Source: Angiostrongylus vasorum (taxonomy: Eukaryota; Nematoda; Chromadorea; Rhabditida; Metastrongylidae). Taken from it: a DNA stretch of 64,000 nucleotides. How positions within the stretch are numbered: position 1 is the first letter of the stretch; each line of letters opens with the position of its first letter. The stretch covers positions 930,001 through 994,000 of the forward strand of contig JADANN010000414.1 of NCBI GenBank assembly GCA_018806985.1, given 5' to 3'. The position numbers were made by a program, and so were the translations under genes. Under the pieces are notes generated by a model. The model saw only the letters and a program-made list of their open reading frames with translations. It did no database searches and was not told the origin of the DNA. Shown piece by piece: positions 56,140 through 64,000 of this stretch.

Positions 56140-57060
56140 TTCCTTAGTTCACCAGATAAAGCCTGAACGGAAACACTAAATAGTATTAACCACAATGATT
56201 CCAAATCTCTTTCTCGTTGTGTCGACACTCTTGTTTCCTCAAAGTTCAAGTCATCCCTTCTCTTGCTTAGCTGCTGTACTTCCACTGAATGAAAAGAACC
56301 AAACGAAATTCTGAAGACGTAATATTAAAACTACTACGGATTGAGATTTTTCTTGGCCCCCCTGAGTTAATCGCTTTATAGATAACTTCGATGAAGAATA
56401 TGGTAGGTTCGTACAATGCTCTCATGCCAATGACGAAAAGGACGAAACTTTGGAAATAATCAGGAAATAAATTTCACCAAAAGTTTTGGATTGACATGAC
56501 AGATTGCAAGTGAACAAGCTGCATGCATCCATCAAATTGCTTCTGAAGTTGCATAACTTTGCATAGAATCTATATAAGAAGAACCCAACAGTACAATCTG
56601 ATGCTTTAGAAACGGCCCAAAATTCGGATTTAATTAGATTTTCGACCGCAGGATCTACCGTGTGAGGAGTGTACACCTTCCACCTTGACGTGGGTTAAAG
56701 AGTTTGATTCAAGTGGAGAAAACGGGGGGCTGTGGTACAAGTTTATAAAACAGGTTTATTTTCCGGGTGTTTTAGTGACATGCTTGTGTATCTTAAAAGG
56801 CATTTATGGAAATGCCAACGCGTAAACTCTTCATTTGCAATTTTGAGTGGTAGTTCACTTTTTCACGAACTCTTGTGTATGGGGGATTCTGTGTACGGGG
56901 ATCCATCAGAGGATTGAGGATTCTCCTTCTGTCATTGAATGTCCTTGAATGCTGGTGGAGTTAGTTTTCTTTGGAGTGCTGAGAAAGCTGGGCTAGAGCG
57001 CTGATATCTAGATTGCAAAGTTTTATTGCGCTACCACTTTTATGTAAAATAAGCCAAATA
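56140..57060. other. no gene seen
   Basis: Short frames only on both strands. Nothing recognised. Confidence 0.4.
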
Positions 57061-57063
57061 ATT

Positions 57064-57352
57064 TAGTCGGGTTGTGTGGCGCAGTGGTCGGAGGCGCTTT
57101 GGAATACACATGGGTTCGATCCCTGCGCCCCAGCCCCATCAAGCCCACCATCCGTCCGGAGTCGGCAATGGTACCAGGCTTTTTAGGGGGGTTAGCAACA
57201 CTGGCTCGATACAAGCGTAGGCAACCGCGAGTCATTTTAAAGGCCAGATATGCATCCAATCACTTACAGCGATGCTTAATAAAGTCGGATGCATGGCGCA
57301 TCCCTCTAGGATTGATAAAGCTCTCTGTTCTATCCCTTTATTAAAGCTGAAT
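57064..57352 (+). repeat. SINE1 copy with intact promoter boxes
   Basis: Best box A (TGGCGCAGTGG) and box B (GGTTCGATCCC) in the window, spaced about 37 bases as in tRNA genes. Body ATGGTACCAGGCTTTTTAGG, tail AATAAAGTCGGATGCATGGC. This copy supports a tRNA origin for the family. Confidence 0.9.
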
Positions 57353-57354
57353 TT

Positions 57355-57764
57355 GACTCGAGAAAACAGCTTCCACAGGTGAGAGTAAGAGAGGAACATC
57401 ATCGATATTTCACAACTCATTTACAGAGAATATCTTCGTTTTGTTGTTCAGCTTCCAACCTTAGTTTTAGAGCAATTAAAAAATTAGTGGCAGACATAAC
57501 TAACTTATACTGTGAAAGTAGCTCCCGTTGATAAAGGCGGATCACCGGAATCCGGGTAAGTGACAACAATTTCTCTTTTCCAAAATCTAACCCTTTGGCC
57601 AGTTTAAGAACTAGACAATAACTGATCCAATTATTATAGCTTCACAATTTATAGCAATTAGACTGCAAACCATTTCCTTTATCTAGCTCAACATAACAAT
57701 TGTGGCTTCCATTCTCTTGTAACAAATAGCTTACAGTCTCCCCGGTATCACCTCTTTTAGCCGG
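57355..57764. other. no gene seen
   Basis: Spacer between two SINE1 copies. No motif. Confidence 0.45.
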
Positions 57765-57767
57765 CTA

Positions 57768-58060
57768 TACGATCATCGTATGGCGAAGCGGTCGGAGGCG
57801 TCACTGCGAGACACCTGGAATCGATCCTCACGCTCATGGCAGAACAAGCTTTCCATCCCTCCGGTGTTAGCAAATTGGTACCAGACTTGTCTGGGAGGAT
57901 AGCAGCACTGGCTTGATACATTGGTAGGCCACCGCGAGTCATTGTAGAGGCCAGATATGCATTCAATCACCTCCAACGAGGCTTAATGAAGTCGAATGCA
58001 TGGCGCATCTCTCAGGGATTGATCAACGCCGAGAGCTTTATCCTTTATCCTTTCACGGCC
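57768..58060 (+). repeat. SINE1 copy, near full length
   Basis: CGTATGGCGAAGCGGTCGG head, GGAATCGATCCTC, TTGGTACCAGACTTGTCTGG, AATGAAGTCGAATGCATGGC and a TTATCCTTTATCCTTTCA tail. Confidence 0.88.
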
Positions 58061-58069
58061 AGGCTTGAA

Positions 58070-58775
58070 AAAAATTGTATCCGACAGCAATTTGCAAGAC
58101 TATTAAACATTAACTCCACCTCATAGTGCAACGAAACTCTTGTATTACTCCCTTGTATTGTTAAGAACGAGAGAACTAATTCAGACTTCAGACGTCTCCA
58201 TATTTTCACTTCCTAGTTTTTTTGCCAAGAAATGCTGGTTAGTGTCATAACCTGCAATATTTCTCAAAGAAAAAAGATAAGGTAACGCATTTTTTTTAAA
58301 GAGAACAAGTTTAGTCCACGGGGTCAATCTAACTACGGAGGCCGATGTTCATTGATTTCCCATTATCTGCTAAAATTCTTTGCTCGTGTGGTGTAGAGAA
58401 TTCTACATCTGTACTAGTAGAAATACGTTGAATCAGCTGTCCACTGCCTCTATGAGGGTGGGTGATTTTCATGGATGTTCATCCACCAAAATCATGCAAC
58501 CTGACAATTTTGACAATTCCATCTAGAAGCCAAGCTAAGAGGAAAATGAAGCCGTCATAGAGTCATGTTAACCACAGTGCTACCTTACTGTCAAAATGGT
58601 AAAAAATGAAGAATATCATATTGAAAGTGTGACGTTTTTCGCGTCTCATTTTCTGGTTTGGTGTGCAACTAAGACGAATGCTAATTTAAGCGGCGCTTGC
58701 TCGAGTGGCTCCATGACTAACTAGGTTGTAGGAAAGTTGATAACAGATGATAAAGAAATCACAAATAAAGATAAA
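58070..58775. other. no gene seen
   Basis: AT-rich. Nothing recognised. Confidence 0.4.
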
Positions 58776-58777
58776 GA

Positions 58778-58985
58778 AAAAGCGTCCGGCATTGATCAAT
58801 CCGTTAGGGATGAGCTATGCATTCGATTTCAACAAGCAGAGGTGAATGAATGCATTTCTGATACATACAATGATTTGTGATAGCCTACCTATGTATGGGG
58901 TCGGTATTTTTTATCCTCCATGACAGGTTTGGTACCAATTTTGCTGAGCCCGAAAAAATGGAAGGGTTAGTGAACCCAGAACATG
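58778..58985 (-). repeat. SINE1 copy, 5' truncated
   Basis: The minus strand has CAAAATTGGTACCAAACCTG, a short body, GAAATCGAATGCATAGCTC and the TTGATCAATGCCGGACGC tail. The tRNA-like head is gone. Confidence 0.72.
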
Positions 58986-59171
58986 AGTTCGTATTAGCTA
59001 TCGATCCAGTGTGTAGTATGTTGCAATGGATTTGCAAAAACTGTGAGAGAATAGGAATATTTGATGTGCAGGCTTCATTCTATAAAGTTCACTTGACTCT
59101 ACAGTTCATACTGCTCTCGCTAGTTCATTGTTTTTTTCATTTACTCGAAGACTGAAGTTTTACAAAACCTC

Positions 59172-59550
59172 CCAACGATTTACTGCCTCATCGTGGCTGG
59201 GTAGGTCTTCCCAGGTGTCGGACTGCGACGTACAGCGGGAGATTCATCCCCTGGCAGGGTCTCCAAAGCTGAGAATGAGTCCGGCGTCTCCATCAGGAAG
59301 CCTAGCTAAGAGTAAACCAATACCAAAATCCGCCACCGTCCTGGCATCAAAGTCGCATGGTGGCAAATCTCCCTCTGATCCACAAGGGCTGCGACTGTCC
59401 GTGGTGGTGAAGACCTGGGGCAGACTTTGGCCAGGCTGTCCTCGGGATTCCAGGGAGCCACAATGGCTTAACCAGCAAATCTCCGATAAATGGTGATTAT
59501 GCTGGGGCACGCACAACCGGTGAGGACGGGTCGTTCAAGTATCAAGCGAG
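59172..59550 (+). repeat. R330 copy
   Basis: Head CCTCCCAACGATTTACTGCC, body with GGCAGGGTCTCCAAAGCTGA and GCGACTGTCCGTGGTGG, 3' end GATTATGCTGGGGCACGCAC then TTCAAGTATCAAGC. No clear target-site duplication. Confidence 0.88.
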
Positions 59551-59554
59551 CGTT

Positions 59555-59970
59555 AACATCGATCGCGTTGATGGAACGGGCAGGTTGAAACTGATGCTCA
59601 TCAATCCAATGCTAGAACTGACATTCACAATTAGCTGGTGATAAATTTGCCGAATATTGCTCCGAAACCTCTCTCCTCTATCTATGAACACACTGTTTAC
59701 AATTTAGGCTTTGAGCGTTAACTGTCACATTGTCACTTTTTTTCAACGTACTTGCTTATGTCTACATCTAGATTCCCACGATAACCAGGAGCTCGATGAC
59801 TAATTCTGCTTCAGCTGTAGTCTGCTGAATTCTGCAATCTGCGAAGTCTAAACGATAAACTTTGTGAACGAGTTTATCAGCTCTGCAGTTTCTACCAAAA
59901 CTTGTCTTTTTTTTCCTCTTGAAAGCTAATTCTTCTTATAACGAATAGCGACTAGCTCTAGATAGTGGCA
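59555..59970. other. no gene seen
   Basis: Nothing recognised on either strand. Confidence 0.4.
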
Positions 59971-59974
59971 TTAT

Positions 59975-60262
59975 CACTATCTCCATGGTGTAAGCAGCAT
60001 ACTATTGAAAGGTGCTCTGCAAACATATAATTGGTCACTGGTTCGACTCCAAGCCCTGAGATAATACGCCTCCACTCCCTCCGCAGCCGACAAATTGGTG
60101 GCCTTTGAAAGGACAAAAAGCCCTGACTTGAAATGTCGGTAGGCCACCGAAAGTCATTGTATACGTCAGATATGCATTCGTCCCACTTCTTCGAGGCGTA
60201 ATGAAGTCGAATACATACGTATCATCAACCAGGAAGCTTTATCTTTTATACCTTTTATGTCT
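59975..60262 (+). repeat. SINE1 copy, diverged
   Basis: GTAAGCAGCATACTATTG at the box A place, CTGGTTCGACTCCAAG (good box B), CAAATTGGTGGCC, CCACCGAAAGTCATTG, AATGAAGTCGAATACATACG and a TTTATCTTTTATACC tail. Confidence 0.75.
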
Positions 60263-60264
60263 CC

Positions 60265-60900
60265 AAGCTTTTTTCGTCCTTTACGACTTTCTTAATCATT
60301 TTTTAATGGAGTTTGACAAATTCGTACGTCGCTTTGAAGACGACGCAAGAAATACATTTGGTGGTGTGTGCAGACTCGGTTTTTTTGGCGTTGTCTATGA
60401 GCTATTCATAGGGATACCAGGGAGTTCTCGTTTGGGTAACTTCTGTGGAGTGATCTCCATTTTCGGCGAAATTAACAGAGTCTAAATCTGCAAGCCGCAA
60501 ATGAATTATGCTTTTTCCACATGATTTAGTCTTTCATTTTTTAAAGTTCCTCCTATTACGAAGTTCAGGGACAAGGTTAGTGAAGCAGCCCATAAGGAAA
60601 GGTGGTAGTTCGACCCCTATCCACGCTCTCCTCCAGTCCACGGGGGAACGTATCAGCTCGGGTATCTCCAAGAATGCAAAGAGAATCGACTCGACCAGCA
60701 CTCTAGGGCATTCAGCATTCTAGGAAAACGAAATTATCAAGCAGCGGCTGAAACAACACGCGAAATGTTCAAAGATCATTGGCGATGCTGACTGCGAGGA
60801 ATAGGGTTAAATGCAACAAGAAGTGCTCGGATCCACGCAGCAGATGTGACGACGGCTCATGTCAGGTAAAATAATAGAACAGAACAGTTGCATCTACATC
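60265..60900. other. no recognised gene
   Basis: The plus frame 60310-60485 (MEFDKFVRRFEDDARN, FFGVVYELFIGIPGSS) is open but of unknown family. 60570-60640 has a GGTAGTTCGACCCC box-B-like string without a box A. Confidence 0.3.
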
Positions 60901-60904
60901 ATTC

Positions 60905-61075
60905 CGAGACGGGAGACGAGGGGGGAACGCGAAGGGGGGCCGCCCGCAAATTCGCGCCCGACCGAGGTCGGGCGGCGGTCTGCGCGCCTCTGCGTGTTTC
61001 CGTTCGCGTCGCGGCCTTGCGACGCGCTCTTGCACTCGGCCGCACAGCTGAGACGCGGAGTCTGGCGTTTCTGTT
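60905..61075. other. isolated GC-rich island
   Basis: Very G+C-rich block in AT-rich surroundings, with many CpG and small hairpins (GCCCGACCGAGGTCGGGC; GTCGCGGCCTTGCGAC). Open in several frames only because stops are rare. Could be a promoter, a structured RNA or a transposon end. Confidence 0.5.
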
Positions 61076-61330
61076 GGTCTTTTTCCTTCTTACTTTTACC
61101 CTGTTTTTCACATATATTAGTATTCTACACTAGTAGGTCTATCCCTTCCTTGATCTGCAATGATATTTTTTTCGCAGAGATGGTTGCTGCTATCTGCTAT
61201 TCTCCGTTAACCCCCTGACGGATGTAATGCTTAGCTTCTATTCTGAACAGCTTCAGTCAATTTCTTTGAGAAGATAAGATTTCTTTGAGATTGTTCGTCC
61301 TTTGACTATGTTTGGAGTGTAGATTAGGTT

Positions 61331-61690
61331 TCCTCCAAAGGTTTACCTTGTTCCTGGGTATCGGGCTTCGATGTACAGCTGGGGGATTTATCCCTCCGGC
61401 AGGGTCTCCCAAGCTGAGGAGTGCGGCGTTTCCATAAGGAAGCCTAACTGAGAGTAAACCAATACCAGGATCCACCACCGTCTTGGTATCAAACTCGCAT
61501 GGTAGTGAATCTCCCACTGATCCACAAAGGCTACGACTGCGTGTCTTGGTGACGACCTGGGGCAGACTTTGGCCAGGCTGTCCTCGGGATTCCAGGGAAC
61601 CACAATGGCTTAACCAGCAAATTTCCGAAAAGTGGAGAATATGCTGAGGCCCGCACAACTAGTGAGGACGGGCCGTCCAAGTATCCAAGT
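61331..61690 (+). repeat. R330 copy with internal 5' deletion
   Basis: Head CCTCCAAAGGTTTACC then TTCCTGGGTATCGGGC (the TCATCGTGGC block is missing), GGCAGGGTCTCCCAAGCTGA, and the end ATGCTGAGGCCCGCAC..CCAAGTATCCAAGTAGG. Confidence 0.85.
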
Positions 61691-61859
61691 AGGTGGAATA
61701 GGTTTTGTTGATTTTGTGAACAGTTCTTGTTTTGCTGTGCTTCTCTTGTCTGATGGACATCTCGTCGATGCGGGTGTTTTCTGTGACATTAGCCTTGAAT
61801 CCATCAGTTCTGTATTCTGTGGACTTTACGTACATTGTCTCCTTCTGATGGACAAGCTT

Positions 61860-61980
61860 AAGCATTCATATCACGATTCGATATTTACCTACTGTGAAGA
61901 AACCGAAGAAGTCGAAATGTTACCCCAATAAGTCTTATTATCAACCTCGTGTTAGCTTGATAATCTGGGAGGGTGTTAAT
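61860..61980 (+). repeat. PLE/fold-back terminus
   Basis: CTGTGAAGAAACCGAAG..GTCGAAATGTTACCCC core relic and the end TCTTATTATCAACCTCGTGT TAGC, as in 54700-54745. A minus-oriented partner lies at 62925-62976. Confidence 0.6.
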
Positions 61981-61984
61981 CTTA

Positions 61985-62920
61985 TCACATATTATCACAC
62001 TATGAAAGACTTGAATTGTTTTAATAGATCTTTAGGTTTAGCGCTGTTAACCCAGCTCCACTGGCAGAAATTTGGTTGTGTCTGGTTGCTTATACTGCAG
62101 CTTTACCTCTTCTTTTCTTTGTCTTTGATGTTAGTTATGGCTGTTCTTACTGTGTTTTTTCTGCACTTCCTTTTTATCAGTTCTGATCGGCTTTGGCCAG
62201 CTTTAGTCCGTGTGATTTTTTGATGGCTGTTGCTGTGCTACACACACTATCAAAAACACTTTGCAGAAGAGTTGTTCTTCCTTTCTTCCAGTGTTTGTGA
62301 ACAAATTGCGGTTTGTTCGCCATTTCACTGGTCTGATTTCTTATGAAGGCGAAAATGTGGTGGTTGTCAACCTATTGTTACTTTTGTTGTTATCTCCATA
62401 TTGCTACAATCGTTCGGAATCTTCTACTTCGGTCACCTGGTGTTCCTTTTCGTATGTTTCGTCTGCACATTTTCGTTTTTTGTGCTTCTCCAGCATTCTC
62501 AATCCTGCACCAACGAGTTTATCCTAAAAATTTTGTTGGGGACGCGCCACGTAGCTTCGCGACTAAGCGGCTCGAGATTGCTCAAATGAGGGAGAGCCCT
62601 GGGAGTTGAGATATGAGAGTTGAGAAATTAACGTGGTGAAAGGGATTTTTCTAATGTCATTAGTGTGGTTAGTACTCTTGGATTGGCAAATCTGGAAGCT
62701 GGGCTTCGTTAACCAGCAATTTTGTTTGTTGTATGTGTTAATGTTTTTGTGTGTTTTTTGTGTACGTATGCCTACACTTTTGTATTTTATTTGTTGTTAT
62801 TCTTGGTTCTGGGAATCACAGAGTTTTTTTGACCGCCAGCGTTAGAGAATGTCTATCACACTTTTCGTTTTGTTGCTGTTGTTGTCGTTGTCGTTGTTTT
62901 TTTGTTGATGACGATGGTGT
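61985..62920. other. T/G-rich middle between opposing termini, no gene recognised
   Basis: Overlapping plus frames of 70-110 residues are strongly hydrophobic because of the T-rich composition. No conserved motif. The stretch is bounded by a plus terminus (61860-61980) and a minus terminus (62925-62976), so it may be the interior of one large fold-back element. Confidence 0.4.
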
Positions 62921-62935
62921 TGTCGTTGTTGTTGG
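62865..62935 (+). repeat. degenerate (GTT/GTC)n tract
   Basis: TTGTTGCTGTTGTTGTCGTTG and similar trinucleotide units. A like tract (46785-46808) also precedes the PLE terminus at 46810. Confidence 0.85.
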
Positions 62936-62942
62936 TCGATGG

Positions 62943-62972
62943 CTGACTCGGCGGTTTCGCCTTTCTCAGTCT
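62943..62972 (-). ncRNA. hammerhead-like core in PLE terminus
   Basis: The minus strand reads CUGAGAA, A, GGCG-AAAC-CGCC (perfect stem II), GAG, then UC, AGC. The C-G step of stem III is missing. Confidence 0.45.
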
Positions 62973-62976
62973 ATCA

Positions 62977-63365
62977 TACCTGATACTTGATACTTGAACG
63001 ACCCGTCGTCACTGGTTGTGCGGGCCCCAGCATAATCACCACTTTTCGGAGATTTGCTGCTTAAGTCATTGTGGTTCCCTGGAATCCCAAGGTCAGCCTG
63101 GCCAAAGTCTGCCCCAGATCTTCATCACTACAGGCAGTCGCAGCCCTTGTGGCTCAGAGGAAGATTTGCCACCATGCGACTTTGATACCACGACGGTGGT
63201 GGATCGTGGTATTGGTTTACTCTTAGCTAGCCTTCCTGATGGAAACGCGGGACTCTTTCTCAGCTTGGGACACCCTGTCTAGGGGACGAATCCCCCCGCT
63301 GTACACCGCAGTCCGACACCCAGGAACATCTCCAAGCCACGATGAGGCGGTAAACCGTTGGGAGG
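62977..63365 (-). repeat. R330 copy with exact 10-bp target-site duplication
   Basis: CAGTCTATCA stands at 62967-62976 and again at 63366-63375. The copy is minus-oriented: 3' end at the left (TGATACTTGATACTTGAACG), 5' end at the right (CCTCCCAACGGTTTACCGCC on the minus strand). It split a PLE terminus. Confidence 0.95.
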
Positions 63366-63379
63366 CAGTCTATCACAGT

Positions 63380-63890
63380 TGTTTATTTTCTGCCTACATT
63401 TTTTTGTGACATAGTTTATTTTCCTTAGAATTCAAGGCGCAATAGATTGTTTGATGGTTACGTCGATTTCACCTTTTGCTTGTTTTTGTATTGTATATGT
63501 TATACTTGGACTGTTGATGAGTGCTTATCTTTTCTGGAGTCACGTTATCAGAAAATAATTATTTTCGAAAATGAACTAAGAGGGACATTGTTTGGAAACG
63601 CTTTCTGTTGTGGTAAACATCTTATCCGTATGCTTATATTCCGCCTAGACTTCCTTGCATGTCAGTTGCTATCCTGCCGGCGATTCTAGCGTCGGCTACC
63701 GGTCTGCTTCCATTGTAATGGTTTAGTTTCATTTCGTTCTAGTCTTTTGATGTGATAGAGATTCCCACCTTACTGTAGAGAAAGTGCGATAATCCGCTAT
63801 TCTATGTTGACTGTTTTCCAAAACTCTGTGAGATGTTAGAGCACTTTCATCTATGAGTGCTGTAGTCTGACTTACCACTGCAATGAAATC
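63380..63890. other. upstream region of the right-edge gene
   Basis: No coding motif. Lies just 5' of the exon at 63903 and may hold its promoter or a noncoding first exon. Nothing definite seen. Confidence 0.35.
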
Positions 63891-63902
63891 TTTTTCTTTC
63901 AG

Positions 63903-63972
63903 ACAACCGCAAACTGTTCGAAGATAGAAATCATGTCAGTAGATAACCCATCGAACGCAGGAGGAGGTGGAG
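63903..63972 (+). CDS. first coding exon of a gene leaving the window on the right
   Basis: A strong acceptor (TTTTTCTTTCAG, ending 63902) is followed by a 30-base leader, ATG at 63933, and MSVDNPSNAGGGGG up to a consensus donor GAG|GTAAGT at 63973. Thirteen codons plus one base, phase 1. The acceptor ahead of the ATG could be a spliced-leader site or a cis splice from an upstream noncoding exon. The family is not recognisable from 13 residues; the Gly run suggests a disordered N-terminus. Confidence 0.7.
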
Positions 63973-64000
63973 GTAAGTCATGTCTCAGATTCAGTAGTAG

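Noticed and set aside
57064..57140. tRNA gene candidates at SINE1 heads (also 48403, 49228, 38128)
   Set aside because: Boxes A and B are present, but no closing acceptor stem is visible and the same 280-base body follows in each copy; these are tRNA-derived SINEs.
62033..62990. Series of hydrophobic plus-strand frames resembling membrane proteins
   Set aside because: Overlapping frames in T/G-rich sequence; hydrophobicity follows from base composition, no conserved motif.
1..64000. CRISPR arrays, operons, rRNA, prophage-like features
   Set aside because: Spliceosomal introns, LINEs and SINEs show nuclear eukaryotic DNA; no regularly spaced repeats or bacterial signals seen.

Overview
The window is eukaryotic and looks like gene-poor nuclear DNA of a clade V (strongylid, hookworm-like) parasitic nematode. 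This is inferred from (i) a nematode-type major facilitator (MFS) gene with many small exons and short phase-defined splice sites, one with a trans-splice-like acceptor 7 bases before its ATG, and (ii) many decayed copies of RTE-type LINEs, Penelope-like elements (PLEs), tRNA-derived SINEs and fold-back elements. There are no operons, ribosome binding sites, rRNA genes or CRISPR arrays. Most open frames in the window are short and belong to dead repeats.

Genes. Host coding sequence lies mainly on the minus strand. Seven exons of an SLC17-like MFS transporter ('MFS-A') run from 16333 down to about 2958. They cover TM1 (16176-16326), TM2 (10263-10373), TM3 (10091-10197), TM4 (9859-9966), TM5-6 (4881-5026), TM8 (3212-3400) and about TM9 (2958-3054). 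A second, decayed copy ('MFS-B') survives as two exons: the central loop/TM7 exon (29885-30069), which MFS-A lacks, and a TM8 exon (25812-26001). Both B exons carry a one-base frameshift; MFS-A has a one-base frameshift in TM3 and no loop exon. At the right edge (63903-63972, +) the first coding exon of another gene begins and runs out of the window.

Mobile DNA, left to right: RTE-A LINE remnant (410-2100, -) carrying a nested fold-back element; PLE endonuclease (3740-4145, +); PLE (5350-6600, -); RTE-B LINE (6960-9300, -) with an 81-bp in-frame tandem duplication; palindromic RTE-B piece (11960-12620); RTE-A (12780-14800, +); the best-preserved PLE (20536-22140, +); two PLEs diverging from about 23475 (22480-23475 - and 23480-25700 +); RTE-B (28440-29700, +); PLE (35830-36540, -); fold-back elements (35040-35500, 38830-39240, 54410-54745, 54895-55440); the longest RTE-A (40275-42970, -); RTE-B (44545-45610, -). 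Between them lie at least a dozen copies of a 280-bp tRNA-derived SINE (SINE1), a TIR-flanked repeat with a tRNA-like interior (SINE2), and six copies of a ~380-bp repeat (R330) whose 3' end matches the RTE-B LINE and two of which have clean 10-11 bp target-site duplications.

The most notable recurrent signal is a hammerhead-ribozyme-like core (CUGANGA, a short hairpin, GAAAC, GUH) seen many times in PLE termini and in both arms of the fold-back elements, usually in opposite orientations. Hammerhead ribozymes are known in PLE terminal repeats, so the PLE instances fit precedent; the second sequence class in the fold-back arms, and a constant extra A before stem II, deserve checking.

All exon calls and repeat families here are by eye. 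No database search, fold calculation or expression evidence was available.
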